A stretch of DNA of 45,685 nucleotides, taken from Candidatus Allofournierella pullistercoris (GTDB lineage Bacteria; Bacillota; Clostridia; Oscillospirales; Ruminococcaceae). The notes below the pieces were generated by a model that was not told where the DNA came from, did no database searches, and saw only the letters and a list, made by a program, of their open reading frames with translations. Location: positions 1 through 45,685 of the forward strand of contig JAHLFP010000017.1 of NCBI GenBank assembly GCA_018883715.1, read 5' to 3'. A program made the position numbers and the translations under genes. Each line of letters opens with the position of its first letter. Position 1 is the first letter of the stretch. Positions 22,268 through 31,575 of the stretch are shown piece after piece.

Positions 22268-24577
22268 ATGGCGAATAGACGTAGGAAAAACAATCGGTCC
22301 CGATTCAAGCAATCCAAACGATACTGGGTGGCTGGCACCGCCTTAGCGCTGGGTGTGGGCATCCTGATTGGCAGATTGTACTGGCTTCAGGTGGTGAAGT
22401 ACGATGAATATCGGATGGAGGCGGCTATCCAGCAGCTGAAAGATGTGACCATCACCCCCACCCGTGGAGAAATCTACGATGCCAACGGTTCCGTTCTGGC
22501 GAAAAGCAGCATTGTCTGGACCATTGCGGTGGACCCAAGCCAGATTAAAGCCCCCACCGCCGCAGAGGGAGACACCCGGGACGAAGCCACCCGACGGATG
22601 GAACGGGTGCGCACCGTGAGTGCGGAGATTGCCCGGATTCTCAGCCTGGACGAGCAGGAAGTGGTGGAAAAATTACAGGATGCGGACAGCCAGTACAAAC
22701 TGCTGGCTCGGCAGGTGGACAAGCCGGTGGCGGATGAAATCAAAGCCTATGCCACGGTGGAAAAACTGCCCATTACCGTATCCCAGGACACAAAGCGGGA
22801 ATATCCCTATGGGTCCTTTGCATCCAGTGTAATTGGCTTCATGCACGCAGATGGCTATGGTTTTTATGGACTGGAAAGCTATTATGACGATGTCTTGTCC
22901 GGCACGCCGGGACGTCTGGTGAGTCTGAAAAACTCGCTGGGTGGCGAAATCGCCAACGACAACCGCACCGAATACGAAGCCCAGGACGGCCACAACCTGT
23001 GGCTGACGCTGGATGCCAACATTCAGGCGGTGGCAGAACGATACCTGGAAAACTCGGTGAAAATCAACAACGTAAGCAACCGTGGCGTGGTAATCGTCAT
23101 GGATGTGAACACGGGTGCAATCCTGGCTATGGCAACCAAGTCGGATTTTGATCCCAACGAGCCCATGGTGTTGCAGGACCCGGCGCTGGAGGCTCAGCTG
23201 GCGGGCCTGAGCGACGAAGAATACACCCAAAAACAGGGCGAACTTCGTCAGTATCAGTGGAAAAACAAGGCAATCACCGAGCTGTACACCCCTGGTTCGG
23301 TTTTCAAGATTATTACTACGGCGGCGGTGCTGGATGCAGGCTTAAGCGAGCCTCATACCCAGTACAACTGCCCCGGTGCATACAGCGTAAAAGGCCAGGT
23401 GTATTCCTGTGCAGAGCATGTGGTTCATGGCTGGCAGAATATGGCACAGGTACTTTACAATAGCTGTAACATTGCCACCATTCAGGAGGCGGAGCGACTG
23501 GGGACAGATTTGTTCTCGGACTATTACAACGCATTCGGATTTACCGAGCGCACCGGCATTGACCTGCCCGCAGAGCAAACCCCCATTGAGAACGTTTCCT
23601 ATCACCCGGTGGAAAGCATGAGTGCCGTTGACCTTGCATCCACCAGTTTTGGGCAGGCCCAGAAGGTGACCCCCATCCAGATGATTACCGCTGTGGCGGC
23701 AGTTGCCAATGGTGGTTATCTGGTGGAGCCATACATTGTGGACAAGATTACCGACTCGGACGGAAATGTGGTGGAGCAGACTACCCCCACCATCAAGCGG
23801 CAGGTAATCAGTGAAGAGGTATCCCGGCAGGTGCTGGATATGATGGCAACGGTGGTGGCCAACGGCGCAGAGGGTGCGGCAGGCCGAAATGCCTATGTGG
23901 CAGGCTATCAGATTGGCGGTAAGTCCGGCACAAGTGAGAAGCTGGATTTGGGCGAGCGTGAAGGCGGTGGATACGAAAAGGTATCCAGCTTTGTGGCGGT
24001 TCTGCCCATCAACGACCCCCAGATTGCTATCCTGGCCTTTGTGGACGAGCCTCACGCCGCAACGGAATACGGCTCCATGCTCAGCGCCCCGCTGGTGGGT
24101 AATATCATCAGTGAGATTGCACCTTATCTGGGGCTGGAACAGGATGAAAGCCTGATTCCCCAGGGCAACGTAACCGTGCCTAACCTGCTGGATGGTACAT
24201 ACAGCCAGTGGGACCTGGCACAGGTACAGTTAAACAAGCGTGGTCTGTACCATCGTCGGATGGGCAGTGGCAATACGGTTTTGGCCCAGTTCCCCCATGC
24301 AGGAGCAAAGGTTCCGGCAGGCACCACGGTCTACCTGTATACCGACAGCGCAGACTATACCTATACAGCGGTGCCGGATGTGACCGGTAAGAGTGTTTCC
24401 ATCGCCACACAGATTCTCTCTGCGGCGGGTCTGAATGTGGATGTGGAATACAGCGAAGGCGTGGCAACAGCACAGGATATAAAGGCGGAAAGCCAGGTAC
24501 CCATGGGCACGATTGTGAAGTTGGAGGTTCAGACCACCGCTGACCAATCCGCCCCGGAATCCCAGCAGAGCGAATAA
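22268..24577 (+). CDS. Class B penicillin-binding protein with PASTA domains (FtsI/SpoVD type)
   Basis: This 769-aa transpeptidase cross-links peptidoglycan. A basic N-terminus and one membrane helix (residues 20-40) are followed by the PBP dimerisation domain (TPTRGEIYDANG). In the transpeptidase, SxxK is S344-V-F-K347, SxN is S399-C-N401 and the KTG box is K552-SGT. Two C-terminal PASTA domains follow (VTVPNLLDGTY and AVPDVTGKSV), then a Q/S tail. In this cluster position it is the likely divisome PBP paired with the FtsW at 27192. A paralogue is encoded at 35091. Confidence 0.93.
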   Translation: MANRRRKNNRSRFKQSKRYWVAGTALALGVGILIGRLYWLQVVKYDEYRMEAAIQQLKDVTITPTRGEIYDANGSVLAKSSIVWTIAVDPSQIKAPTAAEGDTRDEATRRMERVRTVSAEIARILSLDEQEVVEKLQDADSQYKLLARQVDKPVADEIKAYATVEKLPITVSQDTKREYPYGSFASSVIGFMHADGYGFYGLESYYDDVLSGTPGRLVSLKNSLGGEIANDNRTEYEAQDGHNLWLTLDANIQAVAERYLENSVKINNVSNRGVVIVMDVNTGAILAMATKSDFDPNEPMVLQDPALEAQLAGLSDEEYTQKQGELRQYQWKNKAITELYTPGSVFKIITTAAVLDAGLSEPHTQYNCPGAYSVKGQVYSCAEHVVHGWQNMAQVLYNSCNIATIQEAERLGTDLFSDYYNAFGFTERTGIDLPAEQTPIENVSYHPVESMSAVDLASTSFGQAQKVTPIQMITAVAAVANGGYLVEPYIVDKITDSDGNVVEQTTPTIKRQVISEEVSRQVLDMMATVVANGAEGAAGRNAYVAGYQIGGKSGTSEKLDLGEREGGGYEKVSSFVAVLPINDPQIAILAFVDEPHAATEYGSMLSAPLVGNIISEIAPYLGLEQDESLIPQGNVTVPNLLDGTYSQWDLAQVQLNKRGLYHRRMGSGNTVLAQFPHAGAKVPAGTTVYLYTDSADYTYTAVPDVTGKSVSIATQILSAAGLNVDVEYSEGVATAQDIKAESQVPMGTIVKLEVQTTADQSAPESQQSE

Positions 24578-24657
24578 TCAAAAACAAGTATAGCCCCGGC
24601 GGGTTTTCTGGTTCATGCAGACAGGGCCGGGCGCATATGGTAATAAAAAGAGGAACA

Positions 24658-24704
24658 ACACACGGCACAGGGCGCTGGGGACAGCCACGCTCTATGCCGT
24701 GTGT
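24658..24704 (+). promoter_or_regulatory. Structured leader hairpin upstream of murF
   Basis: ACACACGGCA (24658-24667) pairs perfectly with TGCCGTGTGT (24695-24704). Inside, GGGCG-CTG pairs with CAG-CGCTC around a GGGA (GNRA-type) loop. No T-run follows, and the murF ribosome binding site AAGGAGG lies just outside at about 24709-24715. It may control murF translation or transcript stability. Confidence 0.6.
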
Positions 24705-24723
24705 CATGAAGGAGGCATTTATC

Positions 24724-26133
24724 ATGCAGCCCATTGCGGCACAAATCCTGTTTGAAGGGCTTACCCAGCCGGAGCAGTTACAGGGAAAGACCATTACGGC
24801 GGTGGTGACGGACAGCCGTGCCATCTGTGAAGGATGTGTCTTTGTATGTTTTGTAGGCCAGCGGGTGGATGGTCATGATTTTGCGTTGCAGGCGCTGGAA
24901 CAAGGAGCGGCCTTTGTGGTGGCAAACCACCCACTGGAGGGAGCAGACCCCAGCCGGGTCATCGTATGCCCGGACAGCAAGCAGGCCATGATTCAGATGG
25001 GGGAAAACTACCGCCGGCAGTTCCATCCCAAGGTGGTGGGCATTACCGGAAGCGTGGGCAAAACCACCACCAAGGAATTTTGTGCGGCGGTGCTTTCCCG
25101 TGGGGGCAAGATTATTAAGACCCAGGGCAACCAAAACAACGAAATTGGCGTGCCCAACACCCTGTTCCAGCTGGAGCAGGACACCCAGTTTGCGGTGGTG
25201 GAGATGGGCATGAGCGCGCTGGGCGAGATTTCCCAGCTGAGCCGTGCCGCAAAGCCGGATGTGGGCATTATCACCTGCATTGGGGTAAGCCACATGGAAA
25301 GCCTGGGAAGCAAAGAAAACATCCGCAAGGCAAAGCTGGAAATCTGCGAGGGATTGCCCAGCGGTGCGCCCCTTATCCTGAATGGGGATGACCCCATGTT
25401 GCGTCAGGCCCAGTATGAGGGACTGCTTCCCACCCATGTGCGCCCCATCTGGTACAGCACAGAAGATGACGGTGCCGATGTATGGGCCAGTGAGATTGTG
25501 TTTACCCAAAAGGGACAACGTTTCTGGCTCAACGACCGTAAGCACGGCCGGTTTTGGGTGGAAATCCCGGCACTGGGAGTACACACCATCCGGGATGCAC
25601 TGGCGGCCTATACGGCAGGTGTGGCTTTGGGGCTTTCCCCGGAGGAGTGCGCCAAAGCATTGGAGGACTACCAGCCTGCCCCCCTGCGTCAAAGTCTGCG
25701 CACGGTGGCGGATGTGCTCTTTGTGGAGGATTGTTACAACGCAAGCCCGGACAGCATGAAGGCAAGTCTCGTGATGTTCTGCCAGATTCCCTGCGAAGGG
25801 GTGCGAATCGCCTTTTTGGGGGATATGCTGGAACTGGGTGAGTTGTCCCAGCAGGCCCATTATGAGGTGGGCGAACTGGTGATGCAGACCGGGATGAAAT
25901 TCCTGGTGGCAGTGGGCGAGCAGAGCAAGGTTATGGTGGAGCGCGCCAGAGAGCTTGGTGTGAAAAGCGTCTGGTGCGAAACCCTGGAAGAAGCAGTGGG
26001 AGCGCTCTATCTCATGTGTGAACCGGGGGATGCGGTGCTGGTAAAGGCCAGCCGTGGAATGCAGTTGGAAAAGGCACTTCATCAGCTGTACCCCCGATTG
26101 GAACAAGATACAAAATTGAAGGAGAGAAAATAA
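24724..26133 (+). CDS. murF: UDP-MurNAc-tripeptide--D-Ala-D-Ala ligase
   Basis: MurF adds D-Ala-D-Ala to complete the cytoplasmic UDP-MurNAc-pentapeptide, using ATP. The 469-aa protein has the N-terminal Mur domain (VVTDSRAICEGCVFVCFVGQRVDGHDF), the P-loop GSVGKTTTKEF from residue 109, GNQNNEIGVPNTL, and EMGMSALGEISQL. The C-terminal domain has EDCYNASPDSMKASL. The ATG at 24724 follows AAGGAGGCATTTATC; the in-frame ATG at 24637 lies before the leader hairpin. mraY starts one base after the stop. Confidence 0.96.
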   Translation: MQPIAAQILFEGLTQPEQLQGKTITAVVTDSRAICEGCVFVCFVGQRVDGHDFALQALEQGAAFVVANHPLEGADPSRVIVCPDSKQAMIQMGENYRRQFHPKVVGITGSVGKTTTKEFCAAVLSRGGKIIKTQGNQNNEIGVPNTLFQLEQDTQFAVVEMGMSALGEISQLSRAAKPDVGIITCIGVSHMESLGSKENIRKAKLEICEGLPSGAPLILNGDDPMLRQAQYEGLLPTHVRPIWYSTEDDGADVWASEIVFTQKGQRFWLNDRKHGRFWVEIPALGVHTIRDALAAYTAGVALGLSPEECAKALEDYQPAPLRQSLRTVADVLFVEDCYNASPDSMKASLVMFCQIPCEGVRIAFLGDMLELGELSQQAHYEVGELVMQTGMKFLVAVGEQSKVMVERARELGVKSVWCETLEEAVGALYLMCEPGDAVLVKASRGMQLEKALHQLYPRLEQDTKLKERK

Positions 26134-26134
26134 C

Positions 26135-27142
26135 ATGGCACGCAATGCGTTGATTTTGGCGGCAGGCTGCGGCTTTTTGATTGCGGCGGTTTCTGGCATT
26201 TTTATTGTGCCCTTTTTGCGTAAACTGCATTTTGGGCAGACCATTAAGGAAATTGGTCCCACCTGGCACAACAAAAAACAGGGTACTCCCACCATGGGCG
26301 GCCTGTGCTTTATCCTGGCCAGTGTGGTTGGCGTGGTGCTGGCACTGTGCAGTTTGATGCAGACCAGCCCGGAATTGTTTGGTATGGCAGGGGGCCAGAA
26401 CCTGTATCTGGTCATCTTTGCCGCCTTTGGATTTGGCCTGATTGGCTTTTTAGATGACTTCATCAAGGTGGTACGCAAACGCAACCTGGGACTGCGTGCC
26501 TGGCAGAAGATTGTGGGTCAGCTGGTAGTGACCACCCTGTTTTTGGCAGGTCTGTGGTGGAACGGAACCCTCAGCACCTGGATTACCCTTCCCTTTGTGG
26601 GCATGATTGACCTGGGGATTTTCTTCTACCCCCTGTCCTATCTGCTGATTATTGGTATTGTAAATGCGGTGAACCTGACCGACGGGCTGGACGGCCTTTG
26701 CTCCTGTGTCACCTTTGTGGCCATGCTGGGCTTCCTGACCTTGGCAGGCTTTTTGGGCCAGTTTAACCTGTCCCTTTTTGCCGCCGCCCTGGCAGGTGCG
26801 CTGGCAGGCTTCCTGATTTGGAACTTCTATCCCGCCAAGACTTTTATGGGCGATACAGGTAGTATGTTCCTGGGCGGTGCAGTGGCAGGTTTAGCCTACG
26901 GAATTGGTCGCCCGGAGATTCTGTTCTTCTTTGGTGCGGTGTATATCTGGGAGGCCGCTACGGTGGTGATTCAGGTAACCTACTTTAAGCTCACCCACGG
27001 CAAACGTTTGTTTAAGATGACCCCCATCCACCATTCCTTTGAGATGCGTGGCTGGAGCGAAGTGAAAATTGACGCAGGCTTTAGTCTGCTGGCAGCTATC
27101 TTTGTGGCGCTGGGACTGATGTTTGCATATTATTGGTATTAA
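26135..27142 (+). CDS. mraY: Phospho-MurNAc-pentapeptide translocase
   Basis: MraY transfers phospho-MurNAc-pentapeptide to undecaprenyl phosphate, making lipid I at the membrane. The 335-aa protein has about ten membrane helices. GPTWHNKKQGTPTMGG, the first catalytic loop FLDDFIKVVRKRNLGL, NLTDGLDGL and the C-terminal HHSFEMRGWSE are diagnostic. It follows murF directly. Canonically murD comes next; here ftsW follows instead. Confidence 0.97.
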   Translation: MARNALILAAGCGFLIAAVSGIFIVPFLRKLHFGQTIKEIGPTWHNKKQGTPTMGGLCFILASVVGVVLALCSLMQTSPELFGMAGGQNLYLVIFAAFGFGLIGFLDDFIKVVRKRNLGLRAWQKIVGQLVVTTLFLAGLWWNGTLSTWITLPFVGMIDLGIFFYPLSYLLIIGIVNAVNLTDGLDGLCSCVTFVAMLGFLTLAGFLGQFNLSLFAAALAGALAGFLIWNFYPAKTFMGDTGSMFLGGAVAGLAYGIGRPEILFFFGAVYIWEAATVVIQVTYFKLTHGKRLFKMTPIHHSFEMRGWSEVKIDAGFSLLAAIFVALGLMFAYYWY

Positions 27143-27191
27143 GTTGCGGCAAAGCGCGGCAACCGGATGTGAAAGCAAGGAGGATAGCAGG

Positions 27192-28613
27192 ATGGCGGCA
27201 CGCACATCACAATCCAGCAAAGTTCCAAGACCTACCGCCAGTCGGCAGGTGTACCGCTCATCTGGCTCGTCCAGTGTAGAGCGACGGGTACGCAGTGACT
27301 CCCAGCGGCGGGTTGGCGGTACACCCCGTGGAGGACGGCGCCCCGAAAGTACCGGGGGACGGTCCCGGGGGATTGTAGCCCATGTGCTTGAATTTTTTTA
27401 TAAAAATCCCGGCAAGGTGGACGGCGGCTTTGTGGCAACCCTAATGGTACTGATTGTCTTTGGCTTGCTGGTACTGTTCAGCGCAAGCTATGCCATTGCG
27501 CTGTATCGCTTTGATAACATTTATGAGTATTTTCTGCCCCAGCTGATTTTTGCCATTGTGGGCACAGGCATTATGTTTGTGGCGTCCATGTTTGACTACA
27601 CAAAACTGAAGCCCTTTGCATGGGGCATGCACACGGGGTCCCTTGTTATGCTGGTGGCGGTGCTGTTCATGGATCCCATCAGCGGCGTGCATCGGTGGAT
27701 TAACATGAAGGGCATACCCAGCATTCAGGCCAGCGATATTGCGAAATTCACCTTGATTTTGGTGCTGGCGTTGCATTTTTCCAAAAAAAGACGGATTATC
27801 GAGGAACGCCAGTCTCCCTATGAAAATTTTGTGGAGACGATTGTCAAGCCGGGTATCATTCTTGGCCCCATTCTGGTGCTGTTGTATCTGGAACCCCACA
27901 ACAGCGCCATGATTTTGATGACCTGTATTACAGCGTCCATCATGTTCATGGGTGGAGCGATGATACGATGGTTTGTCACCGCTGGTGCGGCGGCAGTGGC
28001 CGGTTTTGCGGTGATGCTGATTACCCGTGGCGGCTATGTGCAGGAGCGATTGCAGGGATGGCTTGACCCCTTTGCGGATATGCAGGACTCCACCCGGCAG
28101 ACGGGCCAAAGTTTGTACACTATCGCTTCCGGTGGACTGTTCGGAGTGGGCATCGGCAACAGTGTGCAAAAACACATGTGGCTGCCAGAGTCCCAGAACG
28201 ACTTCATCTTTGCTATCTTGTGCGAAGAGCTGGGCTTTGTGGGCGGTGTGCTGTGTATCCTGCTGTTTGCCTTGCTGGTGGTGCAGGGACTTGTGATTGC
28301 GAAAAAAGCCCCCGACCGCTTTGGCAATTTGCTTGTGGTGGGCTGTATGGCCCAGATTGGTTTCCAGGCACTGCTGAACGTGGCGGTGGTGACCAACACC
28401 ATCCCCAATACCGGTATCAGCTTGCCCTTCTTCTCGGCAGGTGGTACAAGTTTGCTGATGCTCATGGGACAGATGGGACTTGTGCTCAGTGTATGCCGTG
28501 CGGGCAACCGGAAGATAGCAACCGATAAGGCACAGCGGGAGCAAAACCCGCCGGAACAGCCCCCAAAGACGGTGGAATTCAGTAAGGGACATAACGGCTC
28601 TCGTTTTAGATAA
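27192..28613 (+). CDS. ftsW: SEDS glycosyltransferase FtsW (first copy)
   Basis: This 473-aa SEDS-family lipid II polymerase has a long basic S/R/P-rich cytoplasmic tail (residues 1-75), then about ten membrane helices. LVLFSASYAIALYRF, the extracellular loop WLDPFADMQDSTRQTGQSLYTIASGG and the end NTIPNTGISLPFFSAGGTSL are conserved. It works with a class B PBP, here most likely the one at 22268. The ATG at 27192 follows CAAGGAGGATAGCAGG. The long tail distinguishes it from the second copy at 37371. Confidence 0.95.
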   Translation: MAARTSQSSKVPRPTASRQVYRSSGSSSVERRVRSDSQRRVGGTPRGGRRPESTGGRSRGIVAHVLEFFYKNPGKVDGGFVATLMVLIVFGLLVLFSASYAIALYRFDNIYEYFLPQLIFAIVGTGIMFVASMFDYTKLKPFAWGMHTGSLVMLVAVLFMDPISGVHRWINMKGIPSIQASDIAKFTLILVLALHFSKKRRIIEERQSPYENFVETIVKPGIILGPILVLLYLEPHNSAMILMTCITASIMFMGGAMIRWFVTAGAAAVAGFAVMLITRGGYVQERLQGWLDPFADMQDSTRQTGQSLYTIASGGLFGVGIGNSVQKHMWLPESQNDFIFAILCEELGFVGGVLCILLFALLVVQGLVIAKKAPDRFGNLLVVGCMAQIGFQALLNVAVVTNTIPNTGISLPFFSAGGTSLLMLMGQMGLVLSVCRAGNRKIATDKAQREQNPPEQPPKTVEFSKGHNGSRFR

Positions 28614-28639
28614 TAAGCAACAGAGGAGGCATTTTGCGG

Positions 28640-29776
28640 ATGCGTATCTTGATTGCGGCGGGCGGAACCGCTGGACACATTAACCCGGCACTGGCGATTG
28701 CAGGGGTGATAAAGGAGAACTGCCCAGATGCGGAGATTCATTTTGCAGGTCGCCAGCAGGGGATGGAATACCGTCTTGTAACGGCAAAAGGATATCCCTT
28801 TCACCCCATCGAGGTGACCGGTTTTCAGCGTAGTTTCAGCCTGAACAACATCAAGCGGAACATACAGGCGGTGTGGAATCTTGTTACATCCACCCCCAAG
28901 GCCAGCCAGATGCTCAAGGAGATTAAGCCGGATTTGGTCATTGGCTGTGGCGGTTATGTGAGCGGCCCGGTGGTGCGTATGGCGGCGAAAAAGGGCATTG
29001 CCACCGCCATCCATGAACAAAACGCTTTTCCCGGTGTGACCAACAAATTGCTGGCAAAGGACGTGGACGTGGTCTTTGCGGCTGTGGATGCGGCTGTGGA
29101 AAAATTGGGCGCAGTGGACAAAACCGTTGTGGTGGGAAACCCGGTTCGCCCTGAGCTGTTCCAGCAGAATCGACAGGAAGCACGGGGCCAGATTGGGGTG
29201 GGCAACCGTACCGTAATCCTCAGCTTTGGTGGCAGTTTGGGCGCACGGAGAATCAACGAGGTTGTGGCAGATTTGGCGGCCTGGGAAAAGGACTTCCCGG
29301 ACAAAATTCTGCATATCCATGCAACTGGAAGCCGGGGTGTGGAACTGTTTGACACGCTGGCAAAGGAAAAAGGATTTGCTGGCTGTGAAAACATCCGTGC
29401 CCAGGAATACATCGAGGATATGCCCCGGATGCTGGCGGCGGCGGATTTGGTCATCAGTCGTGCAGGTGCCCTCACCTTGGCAGAACTGGAATGCATGGGA
29501 CGGGCTTCGGTGCTGATTCCAAGCCCCAACGTGGCGGAAAATCACCAGTATCACAATGCCATGGAGCTGAAAAAGGTGAATGCGGCGGTGGTGCTGGAGG
29601 AGAAGAATCTCACGGGGCAGGCCCTGGTGGATACCGTAAAGCAACTGCTGGCAGAGCCGGGCAAGCTGGAAGAGATGGGAATGGCGGCCAAAGGCCTGTC
29701 CCAGCCGGACAGCTTAGAGCGAATCTGGGCGGTATTAAAGGATTTGTTGAACAAAAAAGGAATCTTGACACGCTGA
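28640..29776 (+). CDS. murG: UDP-GlcNAc:lipid I N-acetylglucosaminyltransferase
   Basis: MurG converts lipid I to lipid II on the inner membrane face. The 378-aa protein shows the N-terminal AAGGTAGHINPALA loop, GCGGYVSGPVV, HEQNAFPGVTNKLLA, FGGSLGARRIN and the UDP-GlcNAc-binding ISRAGALTLAEL. The ATG at 28640 follows GAGGAGG by about 10 bases; a TTG at 28634 is too close to that site. It lies between ftsW and ftsQ/divIB as in many Firmicutes. Confidence 0.96.
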   Translation: MRILIAAGGTAGHINPALAIAGVIKENCPDAEIHFAGRQQGMEYRLVTAKGYPFHPIEVTGFQRSFSLNNIKRNIQAVWNLVTSTPKASQMLKEIKPDLVIGCGGYVSGPVVRMAAKKGIATAIHEQNAFPGVTNKLLAKDVDVVFAAVDAAVEKLGAVDKTVVVGNPVRPELFQQNRQEARGQIGVGNRTVILSFGGSLGARRINEVVADLAAWEKDFPDKILHIHATGSRGVELFDTLAKEKGFAGCENIRAQEYIEDMPRMLAAADLVISRAGALTLAELECMGRASVLIPSPNVAENHQYHNAMELKKVNAAVVLEEKNLTGQALVDTVKQLLAEPGKLEEMGMAAKGLSQPDSLERIWAVLKDLLNKKGILTR

Positions 29777-29837
29777 GCAGGATGTTCCACGGTGTGGGAA
29801 AAAGCCCTTGCTCAGAACCTTCAGGAAGGAAGAAACC

Positions 29838-31325
29838 ATGAGCAAGAAAACAAAAGCAAAACCAGCGGGCGGTAAAGCTGGCAAGCGTTCCCCCCGCCCC
29901 CAAACAAGGGGGACAGCCGGACAACCACAGCGGCAGGTATATCGTGCCAATTCCCCGCAGGGGCGGGCGAATACCCCCCGCAACAACCCCCAGCCTGGGG
30001 GAGCAAGGCAGATGCCAGGTGTGGGAGACAAAGGGGCGGCACGGCCTGCTGGCGGTACAGCCCAAAGAACACCCCAGCGGCAAGGGACTTCCGGGTGGCA
30101 GATGGGTCAAAATCGGCCCGCAACCGCCCCCAAATCCCCTTCCAGCCGAAAAACGGCCGGGGCACGCACCCCGGCGGGCTATCCCGTTACCCAGCCGGAT
30201 TTTACTGCCAACCGCACCCGACCGCAGGCACGCCGTCTGACCAACAACGAGATGCGCCGCCGTCGCCGCAGGCGCACCATCTGGCTTGCCTTGCTGGCCT
30301 TGATTCTGGTGGCGGCAGGGGTGGTTTTTTCGGTTACAGTCCTGTTCCAGATTAAAAGCTTCCGTGTGGAAAATCTGGACAAGACCACCCCGGCGGATAC
30401 CGGCATTTACACCGAGGAAGCCATCCTGTCCGCCCTGCAACTGTCCGAGGGGGAGAACCTGTTTGCTTTCTCAGCTTCGCAAAAAGAGGAACAGCTTTTG
30501 GCGGCTTTGCCGTACCTGGAAACCATTAACATTCGGCGCAGTTTGCCTAGCACCTTGGTGGTTCAGGTCGCCCCGGCGGTGGAAACCTGGGCGGCACCCA
30601 GTCAGGCAGGATGGCTCACCTTGAGCGAGGGGCTGAATATCATGAAGGTGGACCCGGAACAGCCAAACCTACCCCAGATTCAGGGCTTGCAGGTGGAAAA
30701 GGCGGCAGCAGGATTCCCCCTGTGCACCAGCGATGAAAACCAGCTCGCACTTCTGCAAAAGATGCTGGAACTGCTGAAAACCTATGAGCTGTACGACCAG
30801 CTTAGCGCCATCAATCTGGAGGACAGCAACGAGCTGTACTTTGTGCTGGAGGACCGGGCCATGGTGCTTCTGGGTACTTCCAACCAGCTGGAATACAAAT
30901 TGCAGTTTGCCGCCCATATCCTGCACAACAAGGACGGAAAAGGGGTGGATTCCAGCGAGATAGGCCGTCTGGACGTGTCCCATATGATGGAGGATGGAAC
31001 CCTTCAGCCGGTGTGGACACCCGGTGCACTGGAAAGCTTTATCCCGGCGCAGGGGGCACAAATGCCCGCTCCCGGTGATACCTCCCAGCCGGAGGCAAAC
31101 TCTGGCAGTGAGCAGACAGAGCCAGGCACGGAGGGGCAAACCGCAAGCCCCTCGCCGGATGCAACGGATGCACCCCAGGGGACGGATACTCCGCAGGCCA
31201 CAGCCACTCCTGGGACGGAGGCTAGTCCCACGCCCCAGCTATCCCCAACGGCAACCCCGGAGCCCACTGCGACTCCAAAACCCCATACCCCCACCCCACA
31301 GCCCGGGGCGGGAGTAGGCGCATAA
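29838..31325 (+). CDS. ftsQ: FtsQ/DivIB-type division protein with long disordered tails
   Basis: This 495-aa bitopic protein has a very long basic, P/Q/G/R-rich cytoplasmic region (1-152) ending in RRRRRR. One membrane helix follows (about 153-175), then a POTRA domain (FQIKSFRVENLDKTTPADTGIYTEEAILSAL, split by eye) and the FtsQ beta domain (LPYLETINIRRSLPSTLVVQV). The last 80 or so residues are P/T/S/E/Q-rich repeats (ATPGTEASPTP, ATPEPTATPKP) and should be an extended extracellular tail. FtsQ/DivIB links FtsL and DivIC in the divisome. The ATG follows AGGAAGGA. Confidence 0.88.
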   Translation: MSKKTKAKPAGGKAGKRSPRPQTRGTAGQPQRQVYRANSPQGRANTPRNNPQPGGARQMPGVGDKGAARPAGGTAQRTPQRQGTSGWQMGQNRPATAPKSPSSRKTAGARTPAGYPVTQPDFTANRTRPQARRLTNNEMRRRRRRRTIWLALLALILVAAGVVFSVTVLFQIKSFRVENLDKTTPADTGIYTEEAILSALQLSEGENLFAFSASQKEEQLLAALPYLETINIRRSLPSTLVVQVAPAVETWAAPSQAGWLTLSEGLNIMKVDPEQPNLPQIQGLQVEKAAAGFPLCTSDENQLALLQKMLELLKTYELYDQLSAINLEDSNELYFVLEDRAMVLLGTSNQLEYKLQFAAHILHNKDGKGVDSSEIGRLDVSHMMEDGTLQPVWTPGALESFIPAQGAQMPAPGDTSQPEANSGSEQTEPGTEGQTASPSPDATDAPQGTDTPQATATPGTEASPTPQLSPTATPEPTATPKPHTPTPQPGAGVGA

Positions 31326-31328
31326 ATC

Positions 31329-31362
31329 AAAAGCACAAGGTGATGTAGGCCTTGTGCTTTTT
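31329..31362 (+). terminator. Terminator ending the mraZ-to-ftsQ part of the cluster
   Basis: AAAAGCACAAGG (31329-31340) pairs with CCTTGTGCTTTT (31350-31361) and ends in Ts. Confidence 0.9.
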
Positions 31363-31411
31363 ATGTATGGGGCGGAGGAATCAGAATCGTAAGAGCAAAA
31401 AATCATAAAAA

Positions 31412-31476
31412 CTTTCTGGTTTGACTACACTACCTACCAGAAAGCACTTTTAACCGCTTAGTGAATGTAGTATAAT
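31412..31476 (+). promoter_or_regulatory. asnB promoter with an upstream inverted repeat
   Basis: TATAAT (31471-31476) has a poor -35, TTTTAA (31448-31453), at 17 bases. Immediately upstream, CTTTCTGGT (31412-31420) is inverted as ACCAGAAAG (31436-31444). A weak -35 next to a symmetric site suggests activator control. The leader before asnB is about 90 nt. Confidence 0.5.
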
Positions 31477-31575
31477 AAAACAGCATATTTCCTTTGGAAT
31501 TGCAAAAAAGAAACAGCAGATTATAAATACCCGGCTTATTGGTCGGTTCTTATAGGGAAGGAACATCACAAGCAT

